In this document: one piece after another, positions 43,457 to 51,937 of the stretch | How the letters are laid out: every line of letters starts with the position of its first letter | How positions within the stretch are numbered: the first letter of the stretch is position 1 | DNA from: Chloroflexota bacterium | Lineage (GTDB): Bacteria > Chloroflexota > Chloroflexia > Chloroflexales > Herpetosiphonaceae | Reading direction: 5' to 3' | DNA length: 64,000 nt | NCBI GenBank assembly: GCA_020161265.1 | Contig: JAIUOC010000004.1 | Coordinates: 248,001 to 312,000, forward strand | The notes under the pieces: model-generated | Told to the model about the DNA's origin: nothing | The model's database searches: none | What the model saw: the letters and a program-made list of their open reading frames with translations, nothing else | Translations under genes and position numbers: made by a program

Positions 43457-43618
43457 ATGGTTGATCTAATTTTTGGGTGTTTGCAACTCGTGCTTGGTGC
43501 TGGCCTGCTGATCGGCAGTGTTAAACTGACACGCCATGCCAAACCACGCTCAGCGACCAGCCTCAAACAACACGTCGTGCGCCAACAACTCCTCGCCCAA
43601 CGCTCCAAACTTCAATAA
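43457..43618 (+). CDS. Small single-pass membrane protein, 53 aa
   Basis: ATG 43457 with GAGG 5 bases upstream opens a 53-codon frame ending TAA 43618. The first 22 residues are hydrophobic (LIFGCLQLVLGAGLLIGSV), followed by a basic tail rich in Lys, Arg and Gln (KLTRHAKPRS ... QRSKLQ). A near-consensus promoter and a good ribosome-binding site make it likely to be expressed. Function unknown; a membrane micro-protein or a type I toxin-like peptide are possible, with no antitoxin RNA seen. Confidence 0.55.
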   Translation: MVDLIFGCLQLVLGAGLLIGSVKLTRHAKPRSATSLKQHVVRQQLLAQRSKLQ

Positions 43619-43741
43619 TCTCACTCGGCACAGCTCCACAGCTCACGCTTCCAATTAAATCATTCTCAAGCATTGGCGTTGACACAAACCGCTATTTACA
43701 GTACATTCGTGCTAATCGATCTTTTGATCAGAGGAGATCAT

Positions 43742-44239
43742 ATGCACGGAGTTCTGTTCGATTCGTTTGAGCACAATCGCTGGGCAACCGCGTTGTTATT
43801 GCAAACATGTAGCCAGCTTTCCGAGGAGCAACTCGCTACAACCGTGGTTGGCAGCTACGGCGATATCATCGCTACTTTCAATCATATTATTCTCTCGGAT
43901 GCTCGCTATCTGCAACATCTCTCTGGCAAAGCCCCCGATTGGCTGCTCAATCGTGATCGCACCAATGATTTAGCTGTCCTTGCAGCGCGGGCTGAAGAGG
44001 CTGCCACCAATTGGGCACAATTTCTGGCGCTTCCATTCGACGCTGAGCAAATGGTCACCCTCGTAACAGATGATTATGAAATTCATGGCGGAGCCTTGAT
44101 TGCTCAAGCGCTGCACCATAGCAACATCCATCGCGAGCAAATTTGTGCAATCCTCACATCGTTGGGAATCGAGCCGCCCGATCTTCAGCCATGGGCTTAT
44201 GCCCATGAAACTGGGCGAGGCCGCAACCGAAGCAGCTAA
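43742..44239 (+). CDS. DinB family protein
   Basis: 165 aa, four-helix bundle type. Metal-binding His candidates are in ATFNHIILSDARYLQHLSG and ALHHSNIHREQICAIL, with the conserved spacing of DinB/YfiT-like proteins. Such proteins bind a divalent metal and some act as bacillithiol or mycothiol S-transferases; the thiol here is unknown. AGAGGAG precedes ATG 43742 by 5-6 bases; a longer in-frame extension lacks a ribosome-binding site. Confidence 0.82.
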   Translation: MHGVLFDSFEHNRWATALLLQTCSQLSEEQLATTVVGSYGDIIATFNHIILSDARYLQHLSGKAPDWLLNRDRTNDLAVLAARAEEAATNWAQFLALPFDAEQMVTLVTDDYEIHGGALIAQALHHSNIHREQICAILTSLGIEPPDLQPWAYAHETGRGRNRSS

Positions 44240-44265
44240 TAATTACTGCTCACTTTTGCCCAAGA

Positions 44266-44310
44266 TTGAAATACTAGCTCGCTATAGTTTAGAATATACG
44301 AGCTAGTATT
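44266..44310 (+). promoter_or_regulatory. Promoter overlapped by a 12-base inverted repeat
   Basis: TTGAAA (44266-44271), an 18-base spacer and TAGAAT (44290-44295). A perfect dyad, aatactagctcg (44270-44281) and cgagctagtatt (44299-44310), brackets the -10 box with 17 bases between arms. This is a probable repressor operator for the ASCH-like gene. The regulator is not known. Confidence 0.65.
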
Positions 44311-44329
44311 ATGCTCTAAGGAGTGCTAC

Positions 44330-44680
44330 ATGCCTGCCTACAATTTTAAAGAACGCTTTGCAACGGCAGTCGAGCAAGGCATCAAGCGCTCAACCATTCG
44401 GCCACGGCGGCGCAATCCATCGCGACCAGGCGATCCGTTGTATATGTACACGGGCATGCGCACTCGTGCTTGTCGCAAACTAACTACCGCTACCTGCCGC
44501 CAAGTACGACCAATCATCATTGGCAGCAATCAGGTCTGGCTTGATGGTGAGCAACTTTCTGCCGAGCAAATCCGCCAACTTGCCCAAGGTGATGGCTTTA
44601 GCCGCGTCGCTGAATTTTTCGATTTCTTTCGCCAGCACTATGGCCTACCAACCGCCGAAATGGACTTAATTGAGTGGTGA
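44330..44680 (+). CDS. ASCH/PUA-like small protein
   Basis: 116 aa. The start YNFKERFATAVEQGIKRSTIR, then RPGDPLYMYTGMRTRACRKL, is the pattern of ASCH-type beta-barrel proteins that bind RNA or nucleotides (a Lys/Arg-rich loop after TIR, then GDPL). Similar proteins occur in phages and bacterial islands. AAGGAG stands 6 bases before ATG 44330 and the promoter carries an operator-like dyad. The C-terminus (FSRVAEFFDFFRQHYG) is helical. The stop lies one base from the convergent flippase stop. Confidence 0.55.
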   Translation: MPAYNFKERFATAVEQGIKRSTIRPRRRNPSRPGDPLYMYTGMRTRACRKLTTATCRQVRPIIIGSNQVWLDGEQLSAEQIRQLAQGDGFSRVAEFFDFFRQHYGLPTAEMDLIEW

Positions 44681-44681
44681 T

Positions 44682-46097
44682 TTACCTTCTCAGCAAATTC
44701 AGCAGCATTTTGGGCTGGCCCCAACGCCAAACGCAGCCCAACCACACGCCAACAATCAGCAATTTCAGCCCAATTAATGGCCAGCTCAAGGTCAATGGCA
44801 ACCAACTCGCCAAGGCCACGCAGGCAATCGTCAGGCCCAGCCAACCGAGCACCGCCTTAACATCAAAATCAATCGGATAACGCTTTTGTGCCGCACGATA
44901 CACCAACCACGCCGCGATCAGTTGATCGCCAGCCGCCGCGATTGCCGCCCCAACCAAGCCCAACCATGGCACAAGCACAATCGCTAAGCCAACATTTAAC
45001 CCGGCGGTCAATAAACTGGTTTGGCCTAAAACAGCGGTCGCTTTGGTGATCGTCAGGCCGGTTGCCGCCACCGTCAACAAGCCAATCGCCATTAAATTCA
45101 GCGCATACCAGCCAACCGCTGGCGCTGCGGGCAGATAATCGCCTGTGGTCAACAGCCGCAACAATTCAGGGGCAAATAAGCCTAAGCCAGTCGTAGCAGC
45201 GCCCATCAACATCGTATAGCTGGTGAGATATTGGCGATAATTGGCGTTGGCGGTCGGCGTGCTAGCAATCGACAGGCTATAGGGCAACCAAGCCTGATTG
45301 GCGGCGCTAATCACAATCCATACGATAAAGCTAATTTTGGTGGCCGCTGCATACTGACCAATTTGCTCCAACGAGCCAAAATGTAGCAAAATCTGGCGAT
45401 TGATCAAGGTCATCGCTACAAAATAGATCGAGCGTGGCAAAAAGCCTAAGCCTTTGCCCAGCAACGTTTGTAGCAAGTGCCAATCGGGCCAGCCCAGTTG
45501 CCGACGCATTTGCAGGGTCAAACTTAGCGCTAGCAAACTATCGACCAGCAGCATCGCCCCAAAATAGGCACTCAACCGCTGGCTACTCTGCACCATCCAG
45601 CCAATTGTCAGTAACGCGGTCGCGGCTACTCGCAGCACCGTCAGGCCAAATAAACGCAGTGCTTTGCTCTCTTGACGCAGGGTTGTGAACCACAAACTGA
45701 TGATGCCGTTGGCGAGTTGCCCCCACAAACCAAGCCGCAAGGCCAAAATTGTTTGGGCATCGCTGCGTTGCAGCAATTGCAAGGCCAAATATGGCGCAAG
45801 CATATGGCCAATCCCTGCGATCAGCAAGCCCAAAAGCAGCCGTGCTACCCAGAGCGAGCCAACCAAACGCCGCCGCTCAATCGTGGCTTCATGAAAATAG
45901 AGGGCTAAGGCAAAATCGCTGCCGAGCGTCACCAACTCAATCGCAAACAAACCAACAAGGCTAATCAAATCGACGCTGCCATAGAGTTCAGGGCTGAGCA
46001 AGCGCGTGATCAAGGGCAGCAATAATGCCCCGATCATCTTGGTTGCCACCCCAGTTAGGGCATACAGCGCAGTATCTTTGAGTAGGCGACGGCTCAC
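44682..46097 (-). CDS. Wzx-like polysaccharide flippase
   Basis: 471 aa with about 12-14 membrane helices. The start LLKDTALYALTGVATKMIGALLLPLITRLLSP is typical of the oligosaccharide flippase/MVF superfamily, which moves lipid-linked sugars across the membrane. Its ATG overlaps the stop of the DUF4012 gene by 4 bases, placing it as the last gene of a surface-polysaccharide operon with a BY-kinase. No glycosyltransferase or Wzy polymerase is in this window. Confidence 0.88.
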   Translation of the reverse strand: MSRRLLKDTALYALTGVATKMIGALLLPLITRLLSPELYGSVDLISLVGLFAIELVTLGSDFALALYFHEATIERRRLVGSLWVARLLLGLLIAGIGHMLAPYLALQLLQRSDAQTILALRLGLWGQLANGIISLWFTTLRQESKALRLFGLTVLRVAATALLTIGWMVQSSQRLSAYFGAMLLVDSLLALSLTLQMRRQLGWPDWHLLQTLLGKGLGFLPRSIYFVAMTLINRQILLHFGSLEQIGQYAAATKISFIVWIVISAANQAWLPYSLSIASTPTANANYRQYLTSYTMLMGAATTGLGLFAPELLRLLTTGDYLPAAPAVGWYALNLMAIGLLTVAATGLTITKATAVLGQTSLLTAGLNVGLAIVLVPWLGLVGAAIAAAGDQLIAAWLVYRAAQKRYPIDFDVKAVLGWLGLTIACVALASWLPLTLSWPLIGLKLLIVGVWLGCVWRWGQPKMLLNLLRR

Positions 46098-48937
46098 GGG
46101 CTAGCTTCCAGCAAACGTAAGCGCTCGACCAAACCAGGGTGTTCAGGCTCAAGCTTAGCCGCATTGGCATAGGCTTCACGCGCAGCATCGAATAATTGCA
46201 ATTCGCGCAACGTATCGCCCAGCACCAAATAATAATCAGCCTGTGGATCAAGCACGATCAGCGTTTCAAGCGAGGATTGAGCAGCCGACCAATCGCCAAG
46301 CGCCCGTTGTTGCAAGCCCAAATAATACCAAGCCAAACTATTGGTCGGCGAAATCGTGGTGACTTGCTGCCAATCGGCAATCGCCTGTTGGGGCAGATTT
46401 TGGCGCTCATAGCTTTCGGCGCGGCGGCTGAGCCATTGCTCATCATTGGCAAATATGCCAATTGCTGCATTTGCCAATTGTTCGACAGCTTGCCAATCGG
46501 GCTGATCGTTAGCATAACGCCGCAGCCAATATCGCTCTTCCCACACTTCGCGATCACGCGGGTCGAGGGTCAAAAGCAGTTGATAATAACGCTCAGCCTG
46601 CGCCAAATCCCCTGCCATACGTTGATCAAAAGCCAAGCGCTGCAAGGCCAAGCGTGGATTTTCCAGCTGTTGCAAAGTGGTTTGAGCGGCATCAGCATCG
46701 CCAAGCTGGAGTTGGAGCAAGGCCAAGGCCAAACGCGCCGCTTGACTAGTTGGCTCATGCTCCAAGGCCATTTGATAGGCTTGCAGGGCTGTGGGCTGAT
46801 CATTATTCAATTCGGCGAGCCAGCCCACCAAAAACGCCGCCCGACCAGAATTAGGCAACAATGGCTGGAGTTGGCTCAAGAATTGGTTAGCAGTTTCTGG
46901 ATCGTCTGTCCAACGCAGCGCCACCACCCAATCCAAAGCCCGATCAAGTGTGTTGCTGCTTTGCCAGAGGTCGAGCGCGGCACTAGTTTGGCCTTGTTGC
47001 CACAGTTGCCAAGCCTGTTCAGCTGATTGTTGCGGCTCGATTGCTGGTAAATCGCTTGACGCTTGAATCGTACCAGCCTCAAATCGCAACTGGCGATCTT
47101 GGCGCAACGAGCCCTTCCATTGCGCTTGCTGATTGGCTTGGTTGACGATTAAGCTGATCGGATGGTCCAAGGTTCCAGCTTGTTTGAGCCAGCTTAATTG
47201 ATAAGACTGGCTTTGAATATTTGGCAAATAGTGCAAACGAATTGTGCGAGTTTGGCCAGGGTAGAGCAACATATACCAACCAACGCTGGTAAATTGGCCT
47301 TCCTGACTGAGATCTGGCGGCGTATCTGCGCCATCCAAGCTCAAGGGAATTGCATTAATTGGCAAGTAAGCGCGAGCATAATCGCCATAACAGCCTGGAA
47401 TGCGCTGTTGCAGCGCCAATTTAACGTTGTAGCAATAGCCATAAACCGCGTGTTTGCTCAAATCGGCCCGCCAATCATCGTAGCGGTTGGTATAGGTAAT
47501 CGTGAGGGTATTGGTCAACGGGCGGGCTTGGGCATCAAGTTGCACCTCAAGATGCATCCGTTGTTCAATAAAATTCTGGCCGTCGCTGTAAGATAGATCA
47601 GCATCAACTAAGGCCAGCACATCATGTTCAAGCTCTGGCATCGCGCCAGCCCAACCATTCGTCAGCATCAAGGATTGACTTGGTTGATCGTTGAAATAGA
47701 TGCTGAGATGGCGTTGCTGTAAGGCTTGCTGCAAACTTGCGCCAATGCCTAGCCATTGGCTAAAACTGGCATGACGGGCAGTTTCCAACGTGCTGTTGAA
47801 TAAGGCTGCTAAAAATTGCTTATCGCCAGTGACGCTGCGCCCATCGTACAGCCCAAAAATTTGTTCAAGGCTCTCGGCTTGGCTGATTTGGCCGTAACCT
47901 GCGATCTCCAATGGTGCTAAAACCTGAATCAAGCCCTGTAAGGCATACAGATCGAGCGCGATTACCGCATCAATCTCAGGCTGTTGGTTTAATTGCCAAA
48001 ATGTTTGCAAACTTTGCGCCGAGGTCGGCCAATCGGGCCACCAGTTGGCATCACGCAGCGTCCAAATCGAAGCCCGTAAATAATCGTTGTAGGGCTTGGG
48101 CATGGCCGAGCCAGCCGGCGCAACCGCCGCGAAATCGGCACTATTGAAGTAGGCCATAGTGCGAATTTGGCCTTGCTCGATTGTGATCGTCGCAATACTG
48201 CCAATAAAACCGCCGCTTGGCCGCAACTCCAAAGGATTTTGGCCAGCAATCAGCAAGCGTAGCGGTTTTTGCCAGCCCCAACCAGCCTCGATCAAGGGCC
48301 AAGCTTGTTCAACCAAGCCAAGCGTGGTTTGGGCTGAAGTTAATTGCTGATCAAGCTGGGCTAATTGGGCTTGATAGTTGCGCAAAAATGGTGCTGTTTG
48401 GATGGTGCTGGGCACAGTTTGCCAAGTTTGCTGCAATTGACTCAGCTCAGTTTGTAACTCAAGCCAATTTGGTGGGTTGGCACTCAGCCAGTCAAGCAGC
48501 GCCTTGGTTCGATGGTTGGCTGGCAGATCAAGCATAGCCATCAGCGGATTAAATTGTTGACAATAACCTTGGGCCAAATCTGCCCCTTGTTGCCCAGCAT
48601 CACTGGCGGCGGGCAGCGCACCCAGCCAGGTATCGTTCTGGCGCAAAATGGGGTGTAACGGCAAACTCAATCGGCGCAGCCACACGATATTGCTGTGAGT
48701 TGAATCAAGTTCACTGCAAAACGCTTGGGCTTGGCTGCTTTGCAATGGTCGGGTTTGCAAGAGTTTGCGTAGGCTTTGGCTTTGATCAGCGAGCTGGTAA
48801 CTAAACCAAGCCATCAGCCCAAGCCACAACCCCAGCAAAGCCAAGCCAAACAGGAAAAAACGCCGCAAGCGGCGTTTCCCCAAACTTCGATTGGTTGTTG
48901 GTGGCTTACTTGCTGCGCTCATGGCTGGCCATCTCAT
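46094..48937 (-). CDS. DUF4012 protein fused to TPR repeats
   Basis: 947 aa. A short basic N-terminus, one membrane helix (RRFFLFGLALLGLWLGLMAWF), then the DUF4012 domain with LLIAGQNPLELRPSGGFIGS and DANWWPDWPTSAQSLQ. From about residue 640 to the end there are roughly seven TPR-like repeats (for example LVGWLAELNNDQPTALQAY and YYLGLQQRALGDWSAAQSS). DUF4012 is common in polysaccharide operons of Chloroflexota and actinobacteria; its role is unknown. ATG 48937 (GGAAG 6 bases upstream) overlaps the kinase gene by 32 bases; ATG 48922 is an alternative. Confidence 0.85.
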   Translation of the reverse strand: MRWPAMSAASKPPTTNRSLGKRRLRRFFLFGLALLGLWLGLMAWFSYQLADQSQSLRKLLQTRPLQSSQAQAFCSELDSTHSNIVWLRRLSLPLHPILRQNDTWLGALPAASDAGQQGADLAQGYCQQFNPLMAMLDLPANHRTKALLDWLSANPPNWLELQTELSQLQQTWQTVPSTIQTAPFLRNYQAQLAQLDQQLTSAQTTLGLVEQAWPLIEAGWGWQKPLRLLIAGQNPLELRPSGGFIGSIATITIEQGQIRTMAYFNSADFAAVAPAGSAMPKPYNDYLRASIWTLRDANWWPDWPTSAQSLQTFWQLNQQPEIDAVIALDLYALQGLIQVLAPLEIAGYGQISQAESLEQIFGLYDGRSVTGDKQFLAALFNSTLETARHASFSQWLGIGASLQQALQQRHLSIYFNDQPSQSLMLTNGWAGAMPELEHDVLALVDADLSYSDGQNFIEQRMHLEVQLDAQARPLTNTLTITYTNRYDDWRADLSKHAVYGYCYNVKLALQQRIPGCYGDYARAYLPINAIPLSLDGADTPPDLSQEGQFTSVGWYMLLYPGQTRTIRLHYLPNIQSQSYQLSWLKQAGTLDHPISLIVNQANQQAQWKGSLRQDRQLRFEAGTIQASSDLPAIEPQQSAEQAWQLWQQGQTSAALDLWQSSNTLDRALDWVVALRWTDDPETANQFLSQLQPLLPNSGRAAFLVGWLAELNNDQPTALQAYQMALEHEPTSQAARLALALLQLQLGDADAAQTTLQQLENPRLALQRLAFDQRMAGDLAQAERYYQLLLTLDPRDREVWEERYWLRRYANDQPDWQAVEQLANAAIGIFANDEQWLSRRAESYERQNLPQQAIADWQQVTTISPTNSLAWYYLGLQQRALGDWSAAQSSLETLIVLDPQADYYLVLGDTLRELQLFDAAREAYANAAKLEPEHPGLVERLRLLEASP

Positions 48938-50633
48938 AGGCGGCTTCCGAACGATCAAGCGCAGGATCATGCAGATCCAACGGGGCTGGCTCGCTCATAC
49001 TCGGTACTGGCTGATGATCATCTTTGCGATTCCAAAAGCGCCGACCACGATTGGAATTATGGTGCTGATCGTAGTAGTAGGTATAGTAAACGCCATAGCC
49101 CTCGGAGCGTGGATCAAGCTTGTTGAAAACCAGTCCAATCACTCGCCCGCCGACGGTTTGCACCGCAGCCCGACATTTGGCCAGCATATCACGGCGGGTG
49201 CGCTTGGCCTCGGCCACCAACACTACGCCATCAACCCGTGGAATCAGCGCGATTGGGTCGGTTACGGTCAAAATTGGCGGCGTATCGAACAAAATCCAAT
49301 CGTATTCTTGCTGCAACAACCAAATCAGCATTTCCATGCGCTTGCTGCTGAGCAATTCCGAGGGATTAGGCGGCAATGGCCCACTTGGAATCAGCCACAA
49401 ATTATCGGCAACAGGCAAAACTGTGCGCTCACGGATCGTCGGATCTTCGTTGTTGGTCAGCAAATTGGTCAGGCCATATTCGCTGCTCACCTCAAACACA
49501 CGGTGCATCATTGGTTTACGCAAATCGGCATCAATCAACACGACTTTTTGGCCTGCCTGCGCCAGCACCCATGCCAAGTTGGCGGCGACTGTGCTTTTGC
49601 CTTCTTCAGGCTGGCTACTGGTGACAATCAGGGTGCGGGTTTTAGTATCGACATTCGAAAACTGCAAGTTTGTGCGTAAGGTGCGAAATGTTTCAGCGGT
49701 TGGCGAACGCGGATCAAGCCGCGAAACCAAGCGTTGCGAAGCTTTGGTTACCTTGGTTTCTTGCTTAACAATCGCGGCCAACAACGGTGCGTTGACTAAA
49801 TCCACACCTTCATCGGGAGTTTGCACACTATCATCGAAATATTCGAGCAACAAGGCCAAACCAAATACCAAGGCAAAGCCCAAAATCCCTGCCAAAATTG
49901 CGCTACGAATAGGCCGTGGCGCAATCGGAGTTGGATTGACCGTGGCAGCCTCAACCACGCTGATCGAGTTGGCGCGATTGCCCAGCGCGGTGCTGTAGAG
50001 CGTGCTGAGGGTTTGGCGATTTTGATTTTGGCTCTGTTGTTTGAGTTGCAAGTTCGCAATCAACGATTCAGCAGCAGGTTTATCGGCCCCAATTTGCTCA
50101 ATTTCGGCCTTGAGGGTTTTAATTTCCTCATCGGTACGGGTAATTTCCTCGTTGAGCGTAGCAATTTGGCGATTAACTTCATCAAGCAATTTGGCTTCAG
50201 CGCTCTGTGGCCCTGCCGGACTAGTCAAAATCAATTGTTCAGCAATTGCATTGGCAATATCGGCAGCCTGTTGCGGATCATTGGCCTCAACCGCAATATC
50301 CAAAAACTCAGTTTCTTGGACTGGACGGGTAGTGATGATCGCTGAACTTGCCATATCGCTCAAATTTAAGCGCTGCTCGACCGCCTGCATGGTTGTGCGG
50401 CTTTGGGCGATTTGGGCATAGGTTGCTACCAAGCGCTCACTTGCCACCAAACTACCATAATCGGGATTACTATTTTTGAGGGTTTGGCCGACAATCACGC
50501 GAGTACTACTAGCATAGCGCGGCGTTTGTTGGCTGCTAATGGCATACGCCGCGCCAGCAGCGACAACTGGCCCTAGCACTAAAAGCCAGAGCCAGCGTCG
50601 GAGACCAGTTATATAACGACGGATGATATTCAT
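48906..50633 (-). CDS. Polysaccharide co-polymerase / BY-type tyrosine autokinase fusion
   Basis: 575 aa. Wzz domain with two membrane helices (about 15-33 and 244-264) around a coiled-coil outer part, fused to a cytosolic BY-kinase (about 300-510). Walker A is in SSQPEEGKSTVAA, Walker A' is VVLIDADLRKP and Walker B is WILFDTPP. A tyrosine cluster GYGVYYTYYYDQ near 530 is the autophosphorylation site. These proteins set polysaccharide chain length by cycles of autophosphorylation; a cognate phosphatase is not seen. It starts 3 bases after the DUF11 gene. Confidence 0.93.
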   Translation of the reverse strand: MNIIRRYITGLRRWLWLLVLGPVVAAGAAYAISSQQTPRYASSTRVIVGQTLKNSNPDYGSLVASERLVATYAQIAQSRTTMQAVEQRLNLSDMASSAIITTRPVQETEFLDIAVEANDPQQAADIANAIAEQLILTSPAGPQSAEAKLLDEVNRQIATLNEEITRTDEEIKTLKAEIEQIGADKPAAESLIANLQLKQQSQNQNRQTLSTLYSTALGNRANSISVVEAATVNPTPIAPRPIRSAILAGILGFALVFGLALLLEYFDDSVQTPDEGVDLVNAPLLAAIVKQETKVTKASQRLVSRLDPRSPTAETFRTLRTNLQFSNVDTKTRTLIVTSSQPEEGKSTVAANLAWVLAQAGQKVVLIDADLRKPMMHRVFEVSSEYGLTNLLTNNEDPTIRERTVLPVADNLWLIPSGPLPPNPSELLSSKRMEMLIWLLQQEYDWILFDTPPILTVTDPIALIPRVDGVVLVAEAKRTRRDMLAKCRAAVQTVGGRVIGLVFNKLDPRSEGYGVYYTYYYDQHHNSNRGRRFWNRKDDHQPVPSMSEPAPLDLHDPALDRSEAAYEMASHERSK

Positions 50634-50636
50634 CGA

Positions 50637-51680
50637 TTAAGCAACGCTCCGGCGGCGACTAACCATCAACAATAAACCGCCAGTAATCGCCATGCCCAAG
50701 CCAAGCCAGAAAATCCACGAAGCTTGATTTGGAGCACTGGTATCAGGCAAACCTGCTGGTGGATTACGATCAACCGCGATTGCCACAGGATTACTGGTGG
50801 TGCTTGATGAACCACCACTGCCATCGCTGGCAACTGCTTCAGCAATGTTGATACCTTGTTGACCGCTGACCGTGCCCGCCCGAATCTTGGTGGTGATGGC
50901 AATCGTAACGCTTTCGCCAGCTGCCAAATCGCCAACCGTCACCTTCACAGCTTGGCCTGTGGTTGTAGCGCTACCCTTGCTAGTTTGCACGCTAACAACT
51001 TCCAAGAAATCGAGAATGCGGTCGTTGACTACGACATTTGGTGCAGTTGAGCCACCAGTATTGCGCACCACAATTTTGAAAGTAATTAAATCGCCAACTT
51101 TGCCACTAGCTGGGCTAGCCGACTTTTCAACCACCAATTTTGAGCCTGCTGGCACTGGTGTTGGGCTAGGCGTAGGTGTACCTTCGCCACCAATTGTCAC
51201 CGTAACCACATTACTTGAGGAGCTTGAACCACTGGCCGTATTGACAAACGCCACATTTTGGCCGATGGTGCCAGGCACTGTGCCAGCCCGTACCCGCGTG
51301 GTAATCGTCAAACTTACCGATTCGCCACTGGCCAATGTACCAACATCGGCGCGAACTTCTTGGCCGCTAAAGCTGGCAGTACCTTTGCTGCTGCTCGCTC
51401 CAACTACTTCCAAGAAATTAACCACACTATCGGTAATCACGACATTGGTTTGGGTTTGCGGCTGATCATTGGTAACATTAATTGAAAACGTCACCGTATC
51501 GCCGGGCAAGGCATTGCTTGGGCTAACAGCTTTGGTAATCGGCAGGTCAAAATCGGGGGTTGGGGTTGGCCCTGCGGTTTGACCATAGGCACGCCATGCG
51601 CCATCAAAGCCAAATAGCGCCAAACCCAAGCCAAGTACACAGAAAATGGTTCCCAGTACCCGCGTAAGGCGTTTGTGCAT
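50637..51680 (-). CDS. DUF11 repeat surface protein with LPxTG-like sorting signal
   Basis: 347 aa. A signal segment (LGTIFCVLGLGLALFGF) is followed by two DUF11 domains (about 45-160 and 180-300) with paired phrases such as TNVVITDSVVNFLEVVGASSSKG and PNVVVNDRILDFLEVVSVQTSKG. The C-terminus reads GLPDTSAPN, a 20-residue hydrophobic helix and RRR, the layout of a sortase signal with LPDTS in place of LPxTG. AAGGAG precedes the ATG. First gene of the polysaccharide operon; probably a wall or sheath protein. Sortase at 36749 is a candidate enzyme. Confidence 0.85.
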   Translation of the reverse strand: MHKRLTRVLGTIFCVLGLGLALFGFDGAWRAYGQTAGPTPTPDFDLPITKAVSPSNALPGDTVTFSINVTNDQPQTQTNVVITDSVVNFLEVVGASSSKGTASFSGQEVRADVGTLASGESVSLTITTRVRAGTVPGTIGQNVAFVNTASGSSSSSNVVTVTIGGEGTPTPSPTPVPAGSKLVVEKSASPASGKVGDLITFKIVVRNTGGSTAPNVVVNDRILDFLEVVSVQTSKGSATTTGQAVKVTVGDLAAGESVTIAITTKIRAGTVSGQQGINIAEAVASDGSGGSSSTTSNPVAIAVDRNPPAGLPDTSAPNQASWIFWLGLGMAITGGLLLMVSRRRSVA

Positions 51681-51892
51681 GGCTTGCTCCTTCTAAGCTA
51701 TATCGAGGAAAAATGGCTACAAAAAAGGTTTTGATGAAAGCGATCATAGCGCTTTAGAATGAGCTTAAAGCCCAATATCCGTTTGATCGCCAAACTCTGA
51801 ACTATCGATGAGCATACCACGCGCCATCAAACGCTGTCAAACCCTTTTGTGGGAAAAGTGCCAATTCTGTGGGGGATTTTTAGCGGGATTAA

Positions 51893-51931
51893 GCCAATCC
51901 GACCAGCCTGCCTGTGGTTGGTCGGATTAGC
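51893..51931 (-). terminator. Hairpin after the MutL-like operon
   Basis: 13-base arms (51893-51905 and 51919-51931) pair except for one wobble, with a 13-base loop, 7 bases after the MutL-like stop. Only a weak T run follows on the minus strand. Confidence 0.6.
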
Positions 51932-51937
51932 ATTGAT

